From contig CAVIIX010000001.1 of NCBI GenBank assembly GCA_963643225.1, positions 62,001 to 126,000 on the forward strand: a stretch of DNA of 64,000 bases, given 5' to 3'. Under the pieces are notes generated by a model. It did no database searches. It had not been told where the DNA came from and saw only the letters and a list, made by a program, of their open reading frames with translations. Each line of letters opens with the position of its first letter. Position 1 is the first letter of the stretch. Origin of the DNA: UBA1258 sp963643225. Its GTDB lineage: Bacteria > Bacillota > Clostridia > Lachnospirales > Lachnospiraceae. Shown here in pieces: positions 17,590 to 27,419 of this stretch. Both the position numbers and the translations under genes were made by a program.

Positions 17590-19626
17590 ATGAGCATGAA
17601 AAAAGCTGATTTAGGCGTAGCCGTATATATTCTTGCAGCCTTTATAATGCTGATTGTTCCAATTCCCTCATGGCTTTTGGATATTTTGCTTGCCATAAAT
17701 ATTTCTTTAGCCTTTCTAATTATGTTTGTGTGTATGTTTACAAAGGAAGTACTGGAAATGTCATATTTCCCTACAATTCTTTTGTTTACTACCATTTTCA
17801 GAATTTCATTAAATGTATCCTCCACAAGACTTATTCTTACAACCGGTAACCCTGGTAACGTAGTTGAAACCTTTGGCTCCTTTGTAGGCTCCGGTAATGT
17901 GGTGGTAGGCGTTATCGTATTTATAATTTTAGTGTTAATTCAGTTCATCGTTATCAATAAGGGTTCAGAACGAGTAGCTGAAGTAACTGCAAGATTTACT
18001 CTTGATGCTATGCCCGGTAAACAGATGGCTATCGATGCAGACCTAAATACCGGTGCCATTACCGATCAGGAGGCAAAAATCAGGCGAGAAAAAATCCAGC
18101 AGGAGGCAAGCTTCTTTGGCTCAATGGATGGTGCCGTTAAATACGTAAAGGGAGACGCTGTTGCAGGTCTTATCATTACCTTTATCAACTTAATCGGTGG
18201 TGTTGCCATGGGAATGATGAGAGGTGAGGATTTTTCTTCTGCAATATCTTCCTATGCAATACTTACAATCGGTGACGGTCTTGTATCCCAGCTGCCTTCA
18301 CTTTTAATATCTTTATCAACAGGTATTTTAGTTACAAAGGGCTCCGGAAGTGCCGACTTTGGAAATGTTCTTGTGGGACAGCTTTTCGGCATTCCAAAGG
18401 CTTTGTATATAGTAGGTGCCACAATTGCCGCTTTAGGTATTGTGACGCCCTTAAATGCAGTTATATTCGTGGTACTGGGCCTTGCTTTTATTGTGGCAGG
18501 AAGAGTAATGCAGGGCTCAATAGAGACCTCCAAGATAGAAAAAGAGGTGGAAACGGAAGAGGTGGAGGCTCAGGGTATCAGGCAGCCTGAAAATGTTACG
18601 ACACTTTTACAGGTTGACCCTATCGAGCTTGAATTTGGTTATGGCATCATCCCTCTTGCAAACGTAAGCCAGGGCGGCGACCTTTTAGACCGTGTTGTTA
18701 TGATACGCAGACAGATAGCTTTAGAGCTTGGTACTGTGGTGCCAATTATCCGCCTTAGAGACAATATTCAGCTTAATCCCAATCAGTACATTATTAAAAT
18801 TAAAGGCATACAGGTATCCGAGGGTGAAATTTTATTCGACCATTATATGGCCATGAAGCCGGGATACGTTGAAGAAGAAATTACCGGTATTCCTACATTT
18901 GAGCCTTCCTTCCATCTGCCGGCCGTATGGATTACTGAAAGCCAGAGAGAAAGAGCGGAGAGCCTGGGCTATACGGTAGTAGATCCGCCTTCAATTATTG
19001 CGACACATTTAACGGAAATTATAAGACAGCACATTGCAGAACTTTTAACGCGTCAGGATGTACAGTCACTTATCAATAATTTAAAGGAATCAAATCCTTC
19101 GGTAGTGGAAGAGCTTTTCCCAAAGCTTTTATCCCTTGGCGAAATACAGAAGATTTTGCAAAACCTTTTAAAGGAAGGCATTTCCATAAGAGACCTTCTT
19201 ACAATTTTTGAAACCCTTGCAGACTATGCACCCACCACAAGGGATACGGATATTCTGACAGAATATGTGCGCCAGAGCTTAAAGCGTTCTATTTCAAGCA
19301 AATATTTCCCTCAGAATGAGACCACAAGTGTTGTAACACTTGATCCTAAGCTTGAACAGGAGATTATGGCATCGGTTAAGCAGACAGAGCAGGGCGCTTA
19401 TTTAACCTTAGATCCGGAAAGGACAAAGGCGATAATAAACGCTACGGGCAAGGAATTAAAGAAGCTTGAAAATTTGGGAAAGAACCAGATTGTTATTACA
19501 TCGCCAATTGTGCGTATGTATTTTAAGAGATTAACGGAAGACTATTATAAAGACATGGTGGTGGTTTCATACAACGAAATGGATTCCAATGTGGAACTGC
19601 AGTCAGTAGGGATGGTTACGGCATAA
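17590..19626 (+). CDS. flhA: Flagellar export gate protein FlhA
   Basis: 678 residues, normal length. Start at 17590 is 6 bases after GGAAGGAGG. Eight membrane helices in the first ~310 residues, the FHIPEP-type loop (RFTLDAMPGKQMAIDADLNTGAITDQEAKIRREK), then the cytoplasmic domain that binds substrates and chaperones. FlhA forms a nonameric ring under FliPQR. Confidence 0.98.
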   Translation: MSMKKADLGVAVYILAAFIMLIVPIPSWLLDILLAINISLAFLIMFVCMFTKEVLEMSYFPTILLFTTIFRISLNVSSTRLILTTGNPGNVVETFGSFVGSGNVVVGVIVFIILVLIQFIVINKGSERVAEVTARFTLDAMPGKQMAIDADLNTGAITDQEAKIRREKIQQEASFFGSMDGAVKYVKGDAVAGLIITFINLIGGVAMGMMRGEDFSSAISSYAILTIGDGLVSQLPSLLISLSTGILVTKGSGSADFGNVLVGQLFGIPKALYIVGATIAALGIVTPLNAVIFVVLGLAFIVAGRVMQGSIETSKIEKEVETEEVEAQGIRQPENVTTLLQVDPIELEFGYGIIPLANVSQGGDLLDRVVMIRRQIALELGTVVPIIRLRDNIQLNPNQYIIKIKGIQVSEGEILFDHYMAMKPGYVEEEITGIPTFEPSFHLPAVWITESQRERAESLGYTVVDPPSIIATHLTEIIRQHIAELLTRQDVQSLINNLKESNPSVVEELFPKLLSLGEIQKILQNLLKEGISIRDLLTIFETLADYAPTTRDTDILTEYVRQSLKRSISSKYFPQNETTSVVTLDPKLEQEIMASVKQTEQGAYLTLDPERTKAIINATGKELKKLENLGKNQIVITSPIVRMYFKRLTEDYYKDMVVVSYNEMDSNVELQSVGMVTA

Positions 19627-20853
19627 ATGATTATCAAGAAATTTCAAGGAAAAACTGAAGACGAAGCAGTTGAGCTTGCAAAGAAGGAGCTGGGCAACAA
19701 CGTTGTTATCATGAACGTAAGAAGTGTCAAGAAAAAGGGACTTTTCTCTTTTTTACGCCCTCAGCTTACAGAGATTACCGTTGCATTGGAAGAAGAAACC
19801 GAGAGAAAAGAATACGTGCCCTCAGCAGATGCAAGAAGTATAACGGAGGCTCTTGGTAAGATTGCACCGATAGTTGAAAGAGAAGAGGCTAAAAAGGCTG
19901 AGCTTGCAAAAGAAAAAGAAATGCCCAAAATATCGGACATTATAAAAGAGGAGCCTAAGGAAGAAAAGAAAGAAAAAGAAATCAGGCCTTCTGAAGCTAA
20001 TAATGCTAATAACGAAAAGAATGATAAAAAGGAAGAAAAGAAAGAAGAAGACGATGAGCTTAAATGCTTTTTCGACCTTTTATTAAAGACACTTGCTGAT
20101 AACGAAGTAATCGAAGAATATGCCTCACAGATTATTGATGAAACTGCTAAATCAACAAAAAACGGCACTCCCATAGATGTGGCTCTTGCAGGAATCTATC
20201 AGAGGATGATTTTAAAATTCGGTAAGGCTTCTGTAATTGCACCTGCAGAAAACGGTCCTAAGGTTGTATTCTTTGTGGGCCCTACAGGCGTAGGAAAAAC
20301 TACTACAATAGCTAAAATCGCATCAAAGTTTTCTGTTGAACAAAAAAAGAAGGTAGCACTTTTAACGGCAGACACCTACAGAATAGCGGCGGCAGAGCAG
20401 TTAAGAACCTATGCAAACATTTTAGAGGTACCCTTCCGAATTATTTACACAATTGAGGAAATGGATTCAGCCTTAAAGGATTTTACAGGCTTTGATTACG
20501 TATTTGTGGATACGGCAGGTCACTCCCATCAGAACGAAGAACAAAAAAACGTTATGGGAAGCTTTATACATTCAGTTGACGGCAATTACGAAAAGGAGGT
20601 TTATCTTGTAGTAAGTGCTACCACCAAATACCGCGATTTACGCTCGATAGCGGATGCTTATTCTGAAATTACGGATTATAAACTTATTTTTACAAAGCTT
20701 GATGAAACAACGGCTTTGGGAAATCTTCTTAACTTAAAGCTTTATACAGGCGCTGACCTTTCTTATATTACATGCGGTCAGAACGTACCCGATGATATTG
20801 AGGATTTCAGTGCACAGGGTACGGTTAAGAACCTTTTAGGGGGCAAAAAATAA
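19627..20853 (+). CDS. flhF: Flagellar SRP-like GTPase FlhF
   Basis: 408 residues. N-terminal B domain (MIIKKFQGKTEDEAVELAKKELG), a charged low-complexity linker (about 60-145, rich in KEEKKEK), then the NG GTPase domain with P-loop GPTGVGKTTTIAKIA, the DTYRIAAAEQLRTYA motif and VFVDTAGHS. FlhF sets flagellar position and number and recruits early basal-body parts. Adjacent to its partner flhG. Confidence 0.96.
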   Translation: MIIKKFQGKTEDEAVELAKKELGNNVVIMNVRSVKKKGLFSFLRPQLTEITVALEEETERKEYVPSADARSITEALGKIAPIVEREEAKKAELAKEKEMPKISDIIKEEPKEEKKEKEIRPSEANNANNEKNDKKEEKKEEDDELKCFFDLLLKTLADNEVIEEYASQIIDETAKSTKNGTPIDVALAGIYQRMILKFGKASVIAPAENGPKVVFFVGPTGVGKTTTIAKIASKFSVEQKKKVALLTADTYRIAAAEQLRTYANILEVPFRIIYTIEEMDSALKDFTGFDYVFVDTAGHSHQNEEQKNVMGSFIHSVDGNYEKEVYLVVSATTKYRDLRSIADAYSEITDYKLIFTKLDETTALGNLLNLKLYTGADLSYITCGQNVPDDIEDFSAQGTVKNLLGGKK

Positions 20854-21753
20854 ATGGATCAGGCTGAACAGCTTAGAAATATAATAAAAGCACAGACAGT
20901 GTCGCAAAGACCTTTAGCCAGAGTAATTACCGTTACAAGCGGTAAGGGTGGTGTAGGTAAATCAAATACCTCAATAAACCTTGCCATTCAGTTTCGTAAA
21001 ATGGGACAAAGGGTAATTATTCTTGATGCTGATTTCGGTCTTGCGAATATTGAAGTAATGTTTGGGACAGTTCCCAAATACAATCTTGCAGATTTAATTT
21101 ATCAGGGCAAAAACATTAAGGAAATTATCACCTGGGGGCCCATGGAGGTGGGCTTCATTTCGGGAGGCTCCGGTATTGCCAGTATGTCAAATTTATCAAA
21201 AGAACATTTGACATATATTATTCAAAATCTTGCAGAGCTTGACGCAATTGCTGATATAATAATAGTGGATACCGGTGCTGGCATTTCGGATGCGGTTTTG
21301 GATTTTTTGGTAGCAAGCGGTGAAGTTTTAATTGTTACAACTCCGGAGCCTACTTCCATAACCGACTCATATTCATTACTTAAGGCATTTGCAAGACACA
21401 AAAGATTTTCATCAGAAAATTCACAGATTAAAGTAATTGCCAATAAGGTTGAAAATGCTGCTGAGGGACAGGCTCTTTACAATAAATTCAACGCGGTTGT
21501 GGCACGTTACCTAAAGCTTCCAGTAAGCTACCTTGGTGCGGTGCCTGAGGATCCGCTTTTATCAAAGGCAGTAATGCAGCAGATGCCTGTATCGATACAG
21601 AATCCCAATGCCAAATCCGCTCTTGCCTACGAGCAGATTGCAAGGAATTTAATGAATAATGAAAGCGTTGAAACTGTCAAGAAGCGCGGTATGGCAGCGT
21701 TCTTTTCACATATTGTGATAGGAAAAAAGAATCAGACGCTAAACAATAATTAA
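20854..21753 (+). CDS. flhG: MinD-like ATPase FlhG (YlxH)
   Basis: 299 residues. The first residues MDQAEQLRNII match the DQAxxLR helix that stimulates the FlhF GTPase. The deviant Walker A SGKGGVGKSNTS is at 29-40 and the DADFGLANIEVMFG motif follows. C-terminal basic/hydrophobic helix (AFFSHIVIGKK) fits membrane targeting. Counts and positions flagella together with FlhF. Confidence 0.96.
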   Translation: MDQAEQLRNIIKAQTVSQRPLARVITVTSGKGGVGKSNTSINLAIQFRKMGQRVIILDADFGLANIEVMFGTVPKYNLADLIYQGKNIKEIITWGPMEVGFISGGSGIASMSNLSKEHLTYIIQNLAELDAIADIIIVDTGAGISDAVLDFLVASGEVLIVTTPEPTSITDSYSLLKAFARHKRFSSENSQIKVIANKVENAAEGQALYNKFNAVVARYLKLPVSYLGAVPEDPLLSKAVMQQMPVSIQNPNAKSALAYEQIARNLMNNESVETVKKRGMAAFFSHIVIGKKNQTLNNN

Positions 21754-21767
21754 TTTGGAGGATATCC

Positions 21768-22487
21768 ATGTTATCAAAGATAGTTGTAGACGGAGACAAG
21801 GCAGAACTTCAGCCTGTGGATCATCTCTTTAATAAAGAAGGAGAAAAATCCAAAACCTATACTACAAAGGTATATACGGTTATATCAGATGACAGATTTG
21901 AGCTTATGATGCCAATGGAAAAGACAAAGCTTATTCTTTTGCCAATAGACGGAGAATATGATATTTGCTTTTATTCGGCACAGGGGCTCTATCAGTGCTA
22001 TGCAAGAATATACGACAGATATAAGAGCAATAACGTTTATGTAATTGCATTAGAGCTCACCAGCAATTTAAGAAAGCACCAAAGGCGTGAATATTTCCGC
22101 TTCAGCTGTGTGCTTGATATGAAATCAAGAGAATTAAAGAAGGAAGAGGCAGAATCTCTTTCAACAAACAGACCGGTAGTGGTGCCGGGGCTTCCTTTAA
22201 GAAGAAGCTTAATCTGTGATATAAGCGGCGGCGGCATGAGATTTATTACAGATGTCAATTACGAGGTAGATTCCTTTGTATACTGCTCATTTTCCTTAAC
22301 CCAGAACGGTAAGTCAAAGGACTATGAGATTATAGGAAAGGTTTTGACGGCTAAGGAGCTTTCTAATCGCCCGGGTGAATTTGAGCATCGTATCCAGTAT
22401 GAGGGATTGGACAGAGACACCAGGGAAGAAATCATTAAGTACATATTCGAAGAAGAACGAAGAGTACGCAGAAATAATCAAAAATAA
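21768..22487 (+). CDS. PilZ-domain c-di-GMP receptor, YcgR-like flagellar brake
   Basis: 239 residues: N-terminal YcgR_2-like domain (about 1-100) and C-terminal PilZ domain. Both c-di-GMP signatures are present: R107xxxR111 (RREYFR) and D151xS153xxG156 (DISGGG). GGAGG ribosome site 9 bases before the ATG. In B. subtilis the homologue YpfA/DgrA slows motility when c-di-GMP is high; here the gene lies inside the fla/che operon, so the brake is made with the motor. Confidence 0.9.
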   Translation: MLSKIVVDGDKAELQPVDHLFNKEGEKSKTYTTKVYTVISDDRFELMMPMEKTKLILLPIDGEYDICFYSAQGLYQCYARIYDRYKSNNVYVIALELTSNLRKHQRREYFRFSCVLDMKSRELKKEEAESLSTNRPVVVPGLPLRRSLICDISGGGMRFITDVNYEVDSFVYCSFSLTQNGKSKDYEIIGKVLTAKELSNRPGEFEHRIQYEGLDRDTREEIIKYIFEEERRVRRNNQK

Positions 22488-22555
22488 GAAATAGACTGAA
22501 AAAGAAAAATATATTCAAAGTTTAAAGAAAATAGTCAGATAATTTTAAAATATTA

Positions 22556-22580
22556 ACAAGTTATTAACAACAAAACTTGT
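22556..22580 (+). other. Inverted repeat upstream of cheB
   Basis: ACAAGTT (22556-22562) and AACTTGT (22574-22580) form a perfect 7-bp dyad with an 11-base spacer in the 110-base AT-rich gap before cheB. It has no T tract, so it is not a terminator; it could be a regulator site or an mRNA hairpin just before the ribosome site (TTGGAGC). No convincing promoter was found in this gap. Confidence 0.4.
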
Positions 22581-22597
22581 AAATTGGAGCAAAAAAT

Positions 22598-23677
22598 ATG
22601 AAAAACATTCTCGTGGTTGATGATTCTGCACTCATGAGAAGAGTCATCTGTGATATAATCAATTCGGATTCAAGATTCCACGTGGTGGATCGGGCTACGA
22701 ATGGCGAAGAAGCCTTGGAGCTGTTATCAAGAAAGACATACGATGCGGTTATTTTAGACGTTAATATGCCAAAGATGAACGGCCTGGAGCTTCTTAAAGC
22801 ATTACGAGACCGCAAGATTGTAGCAAGGGTGATAATGGCAAGCACCGATACAAGGGAAGGAGCCAAGACCACACTTGATGCGCTAAGTCTTGGAGCTATC
22901 GATTTTGTCCATAAACCCGAGAACGCAATGGACTGCAGGGATGGAGTCTTCAATGTAAGGCTTTTAAACATTCTCTCAGTCGTATGTGACAGTAAGGAAG
23001 CTTCTTTTGAAGAAGAAACCGAAGCAGAAAAGAAATCAAAGGAAGATACAAGAGCTAAATTATTAGAACTTGCTTCCAAATCTTCAAAGGCTATTAAGGA
23101 CAGACAGATAGTAGCCATTGCAAGCTCCACAGGAGGCCCTAAGGCCTTACAGGAGGTCGTTTCAAGACTCCCTAAAAACCTTAAGTGCCCGGTGGTAATT
23201 GTACAGCATATGCCCAAAGGCTTCACACAGTCACTGGCAGAACGTTTGGATGAATTAAGCGAATGCACGGTGACAGAGGCAAAAGAAGGAGAGATCCTTA
23301 ATAACGGTCAGGTGTACATTGCAATGGGAGGCAAGCATCTTAATTTAGAAAACTCGGCAGGTAAATACAAGGTTCATTATTCGGACGAACCCTCCAGAGA
23401 AGGCGTTAAGCCTTCAGCCAATTACATGTACGAGTCCCTAATTAACTGCAGTCAGGACAGAGCAGTCTGTGTAGTGCTCACAGGAATGGGCTCAGACGGT
23501 ACCGAAGGAATCAAGAATCTTAGTAAACGAAAGAACATATTTGTTATCGCACAGGACGAAGACTCCAGCACCGTCTACGGAATGCCAAAAGCTATATTTA
23601 ATGCAGGATTAACCAACTCAGTTGTTCCGTTAAAGAATGTTGCGCAGGAGATCATAATGAACGTGGGGGTCAACTAA
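22598..23677 (+). CDS. cheB: Chemoreceptor glutamate methylesterase CheB
   Basis: 359 residues. N-terminal receiver with phospho-acceptor D54, linker of about 40 acidic residues, then the methylesterase domain with the catalytic serine S177 in SSTGGP, the histidine in VQHMPKGF and aspartate in GMGSDG. CheB demethylates/deamidates chemoreceptors when phosphorylated by CheA. The counteracting methyltransferase CheR is not encoded in the window. Confidence 0.97.
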   Translation: MKNILVVDDSALMRRVICDIINSDSRFHVVDRATNGEEALELLSRKTYDAVILDVNMPKMNGLELLKALRDRKIVARVIMASTDTREGAKTTLDALSLGAIDFVHKPENAMDCRDGVFNVRLLNILSVVCDSKEASFEEETEAEKKSKEDTRAKLLELASKSSKAIKDRQIVAIASSTGGPKALQEVVSRLPKNLKCPVVIVQHMPKGFTQSLAERLDELSECTVTEAKEGEILNNGQVYIAMGGKHLNLENSAGKYKVHYSDEPSREGVKPSANYMYESLINCSQDRAVCVVLTGMGSDGTEGIKNLSKRKNIFVIAQDEDSSTVYGMPKAIFNAGLTNSVVPLKNVAQEIIMNVGVN

Positions 23678-23678
23678 G

Positions 23679-25790
23679 ATGGATGTCAGCCAGTACCTAG
23701 AGATCTTCCTTGATGAAACCAAGGAACATTTACAGAACTTAAACACACAGATTTTGGAATTGGAACAGGATTCCGAAAACATGGATACCATTAATGAAAT
23801 TTTCCGTGCAGCTCATTCCCTTAAGGGTATGGCAGGTACCATGGGCTATAAGAGAATGCAGAATCTTACCCATGATATGGAAAATGTATTTTCAGAAGTG
23901 CGTAATGGTGCCATTAAGGTTCAGCCGAACATGATAGACATTTTATTCCAGTGTCTTGACGCTTTGGAGGGTTATCTTGATGCTATTCAGACTACAAGTG
24001 ATGAGGGCACAGAGGATAATGAACCTTTAATTAAAGCCTTAAACGAAATTCTTGAAGCTAAGGGCGGCGCAGCACCAGCGACCAAGGAAGAAAAGAAGGA
24101 AGAGGTTAAGGAAGAAAATAAAGAAGAAAAAACTTCCGGCTCAAAAGAAAAATGGCAGGAAATTAAGCTTACTGATACGGAAAAGTCTCTTTTTACTAAG
24201 GCTAAAGAAGATGGTCAGCATTTCTACGGCTTTACCGTTTATGTACAGGAAAGCTGTATTCTAAAGGCTGCCAGAGCCTTCCTTGTATTTAAGGCACTGG
24301 AAGAGCATGGTGAAATTATTGTTTCAAAGCCTTCCACACAGGATATTGAAGATGAAAAATTCGATTTTGATTTTAGCGTAATTGTAGTATCGGGAGATTC
24401 CTTTGATGCTGTTAAGGACGCAATCAAGAGCGTATCCGAAATAGAAGATGCATTCGGTCGTGAATTAACCGATGCAGACTTTAGCGGCGCAGGTGAAGAT
24501 ACTTATGAAGCTTCAAAAGAAGAGCCAAAGGCAGAAGAAGCACCTAAGGCTGAGGCTCCAAAGGTTACAGAGACAAAGCCTGCAGTTACCGATAATAAGG
24601 CAGGCGATAAGAAGCCCGTTGCTGCAAAGCCCGTTGTAAACAGAACAGTACGTGTAGATATCGAAAAGCTCGATGTACTGATGAATCTTGTAAGCGAATT
24701 GATTATTGCAAAGAATTCAATCGTTTCCTCGTCAACCATGGAAGAATCTTCACGTAATTCAACCTTTACAGAACAGATTGAATACCTTGAAAGCATCACA
24801 ACACAGCTTCATGAATCTGTTATGAAGGTTCGAATGGTTCCTATCGAATCAGTTGTAAGTAAATTCCCTCGTATGATCCGAGATATGCAGAAAACTCTCG
24901 GCAAGAAGATGGATTTACATATGTCAGGTGAAGAAACAGAATTAGACCGTACAGTAGTAGACGAAATCGGCGATCCCTTGATGCACCTGTTAAGAAATTC
25001 CGCAGACCATGGTCTTGAATCTGCAGAAGTAAGAAAAGAACGCGGTAAGCCTGAAACGGGTAATATTTACCTGGATGCTTATCAGGATGGTAACAACGTC
25101 GTAATCGAAGTAAGAGATGACGGTAATGGTATTGATGTTGCAAAGGTAAGAGATAAAGCCATTCAGAGAGGTACGATTACTCCGGAGCAGGCAGAGAACA
25201 TGACTGATAAGGAAATCATTGATTTACTTTTCCTTCCCAGCTTCTCTACCAAGGAACAGGTTTCCGAAATTTCCGGCAGAGGCGTAGGCCTTGACGTTGT
25301 TAAATCAAAGATTGAAGCTTTAAGCGGTGAGGTTGAGGTTAAGAGTAAGCTTGGAGAAGGCAGTACCTGGACCGTAAGACTTCCTTTAACACTTGCAATC
25401 ATTCAGGCGTTAATGGTAGTTGTAGGCAACGAAAAATATGCTATTTCCCTTGGCTCCATTCAGACTATCGAGGATGTAAAGCCACAGGATGTTAAGCTTG
25501 TACAGGCTAAAGAGGTTATTCAGTTACGTGGCTCCGTTATTCCTCTTATCCGTTTAAGCAATGTAGTTGAAACAGAATCCACAAAGACCTCTGAGGATAA
25601 TTTAGTAGTAGTAATCGTTAAGAAGGGCGACCGTCTTGCAGGTCTTGTTGTTGATGAACTTATCGGCCAGCAGGAAATCGTTATTAAGTCCCTTGGCAAA
25701 TACATCAGCAAATGCAAATTTATCAGCGGTGCAACAATACTCGGTGATGGCGATGTAGCGTTAATCCTTGATGCAAATGCATTGATTTAA
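23679..25790 (+). CDS. cheA: Chemotaxis histidine kinase CheA
   Basis: 703 residues. HPt domain with phospho-histidine H46 (FRAAHSLKGMAGTMG), acidic linker, P2 CheY/CheB-binding domain (about 165-275), second linker rich in KAEAPK, dimerisation helices, HATPase (VVDEIGDPLMHLLRNSADHGLE, GNGIDVAKV, GRGVGLDVVKS) and C-terminal CheW-like domain. Starts 2 bases after cheB. Confidence 0.98.
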   Translation: MDVSQYLEIFLDETKEHLQNLNTQILELEQDSENMDTINEIFRAAHSLKGMAGTMGYKRMQNLTHDMENVFSEVRNGAIKVQPNMIDILFQCLDALEGYLDAIQTTSDEGTEDNEPLIKALNEILEAKGGAAPATKEEKKEEVKEENKEEKTSGSKEKWQEIKLTDTEKSLFTKAKEDGQHFYGFTVYVQESCILKAARAFLVFKALEEHGEIIVSKPSTQDIEDEKFDFDFSVIVVSGDSFDAVKDAIKSVSEIEDAFGRELTDADFSGAGEDTYEASKEEPKAEEAPKAEAPKVTETKPAVTDNKAGDKKPVAAKPVVNRTVRVDIEKLDVLMNLVSELIIAKNSIVSSSTMEESSRNSTFTEQIEYLESITTQLHESVMKVRMVPIESVVSKFPRMIRDMQKTLGKKMDLHMSGEETELDRTVVDEIGDPLMHLLRNSADHGLESAEVRKERGKPETGNIYLDAYQDGNNVVIEVRDDGNGIDVAKVRDKAIQRGTITPEQAENMTDKEIIDLLFLPSFSTKEQVSEISGRGVGLDVVKSKIEALSGEVEVKSKLGEGSTWTVRLPLTLAIIQALMVVVGNEKYAISLGSIQTIEDVKPQDVKLVQAKEVIQLRGSVIPLIRLSNVVETESTKTSEDNLVVVIVKKGDRLAGLVVDELIGQQEIVIKSLGKYISKCKFISGATILGDGDVALILDANALI

Positions 25791-25807
25791 TGAGGGAGGG
25801 ACAAAAA

Positions 25808-26275
25808 ATGGATGAATTAAGAGTTGCAGCTGATGCTGAATTAAATACTACCCAGTACATCGTTATCCGTATCGGTGAAGAACAGTACGGTATAAACATT
25901 GCTTTTGTAGATAACATTGTTCGTATGCAGAACATTACAAGAGTTCCAAAGGTTGCTCCTTATTTAAAGGGTGTAATCAATTTAAGAGGTATTGTAGTGC
26001 CTGTTATGAGCTTAAGGCTTAAGATGGGCCTTGAGGCGGATGAAATCACAAAGGCTACAAGAATTATTATTTTAAAGTTTGAGCAGCACGGCAGCATCGG
26101 TATTATCGTTGATGAAGTTAAAGAGGTTATCACTCTTGACAGCAGTCAGGTAGAGAAGGTTTCGAATAATGACACTTCGCCTGACCACATTAACTTTGTA
26201 TCCTGTGTAGGCAAGTGTGGTGCAGAGCTTGTATCAATTTTAGATCTTAACGCCGTTACCCTTGAGAAGGAATAG
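25808..26275 (+). CDS. cheW: Chemotaxis coupling protein CheW
   Basis: 155 residues from the ATG at 25808, preceded by GGGAGGG (25794-25800); an upstream ATG at 25790 overlaps the cheA stop and lacks a site. CheW fold signatures: YIVIRIGEEQYGINIAFVDNIVR and LKGVINLRGIVVPVMSLRLKMG. Links CheA to chemoreceptors. Confidence 0.96.
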   Translation: MDELRVAADAELNTTQYIVIRIGEEQYGINIAFVDNIVRMQNITRVPKVAPYLKGVINLRGIVVPVMSLRLKMGLEADEITKATRIIILKFEQHGSIGIIVDEVKEVITLDSSQVEKVSNNDTSPDHINFVSCVGKCGAELVSILDLNAVTLEKE

Positions 26276-26299
26276 GGTAAAAATTGGGGAGTTATACCT

Positions 26300-26914
26300 A
26301 TGGATGATTTGAATTTAGATGTCATGAACGAGCAGTACTATGACGTACTGAAGGAGCTTGGCAATATAGGAGCCGGTAATGCTACAACAGCACTTGCTCA
26401 GATGCTCCAGTGCAAGGTGGATATGAAGGTGCCTCAGGTAAGACTTTTGGATTTTTCGGAAGTCGGATCCTTAATGGGCGGCGAAGAACAGATTATGGCT
26501 GGCATTTATCTCTGTGTAGAAGGAGATATAACAGGTTCCATTATGTTCTTACTTGAAAAGGAAGCTGCAAGACATTTGGTTGGAAAGCTCATGGGTATGG
26601 AGCTTCAGGGGGATGAATTCGGCGAGATGGAAACATCAGCCCTTAAGGAAATCGGTAATATTATTACCGGTGCTTACTTAAATTCCTTATCTACCATTAC
26701 TAATTTGAAGATATTCCCTTCCGTTCCTGACTTGACAATCGATATGGCCGGCGCTATTTTAAGCGTTCCCGCAATCGAATTTGGTGCTTTGGGAGATAAG
26801 ATCCTTCTTATTCAGACTCAGTTTACTGATGATGCTGAACTGGACGGTTTCTTTATTCTGGTGCCGGATCTTGAATCTTACGCAAAGATTCTTTCTTCAT
26901 TAGGTTTACGATAA
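26300..26914 (+). CDS. cheC: CheY-P phosphatase CheC
   Basis: 204 residues with two phosphatase motifs: YDVLKELGNIGAGNATTALAQM near residue 15 and METSALKEIGNIITGAYLNSL near residue 112, each carrying the E-x2-N pair. CheC removes phosphate from CheY-P and is stimulated by CheD, encoded next. Confidence 0.95.
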   Translation: MDDLNLDVMNEQYYDVLKELGNIGAGNATTALAQMLQCKVDMKVPQVRLLDFSEVGSLMGGEEQIMAGIYLCVEGDITGSIMFLLEKEAARHLVGKLMGMELQGDEFGEMETSALKEIGNIITGAYLNSLSTITNLKIFPSVPDLTIDMAGAILSVPAIEFGALGDKILLIQTQFTDDAELDGFFILVPDLESYAKILSSLGLR

Positions 26915-26932
26915 AATTTTGCGGGAGTACAT

Positions 26933-27418
26933 ATGAGTGAATTAATAAAGGTTGGTATGGCCGACCTTAAGGTATGCAAAAGCCCCGACAGTGTCACCAC
27001 ATTGGGGCTTGGCTCCTGTGTAGGGGTTGCAATAAGAGATACCTCAAATAAGGTCGGAGGTCTGGCGCATGTAATGCTGCCTGATTCAACTGCGATACGA
27101 AATAATACAAATATATATAAGTTCGCCGATACCGGTATTGAAGAACTGGTTAAGCAAATGGAAAAGGCCGGAGCAAAGCGCAGTCGTATGGTTGCTAAAA
27201 TTGCAGGCGGCGCCCAGATGTTTGCTTTTCAGAATAAATCTGAGCTTGTGAGAGTAGGGGACAGAAATGTAGAAGCCAGCAAGAAGAAATTAAAGGAACT
27301 TGGCATTCCGGTTTTAGCCGAAGATACCGGAGACTCCTATGGAAGAACAGTTATTTTTTATCCTGAAACTGGTGATTACGTAATCCGTGCAGTGGGGAAG
27401 GAAGAGAAGGTAATTTGA
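26933..27418 (+). CDS. cheD: Chemoreceptor glutamine deamidase CheD
   Basis: 161 residues. Catalytic cysteine in TLGLGSCVGVAIRD and histidine in GGLAHVMLPDS are in the expected places. CheD deamidates chemoreceptors and binds CheC, closing the CheC/CheD adaptation loop known from B. subtilis. Confidence 0.96.
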   Translation: MSELIKVGMADLKVCKSPDSVTTLGLGSCVGVAIRDTSNKVGGLAHVMLPDSTAIRNNTNIYKFADTGIEELVKQMEKAGAKRSRMVAKIAGGAQMFAFQNKSELVRVGDRNVEASKKKLKELGIPVLAEDTGDSYGRTVIFYPETGDYVIRAVGKEEKVI

Positions 27419-27419
27419 G

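Noticed and set aside
19761..20174. 137-codon minus-strand frame inside flhF, Ser-rich product
   Set aside because: Shadow of the GAA/AAG-rich charged linker of FlhF; no start signals or family.
22522..22542. Possible SigD (sigma-28) promoter upstream of cheB (TAAAG ... GATAA)
   Set aside because: Spacing between the two parts is about 7 bases, far below the roughly 15 needed.
22564..23268. 234-codon minus-strand frame opposite cheB
   Set aside because: Product is Ser/Leu-rich with no recognisable domain; the plus-strand cheB is complete and has all catalytic residues.
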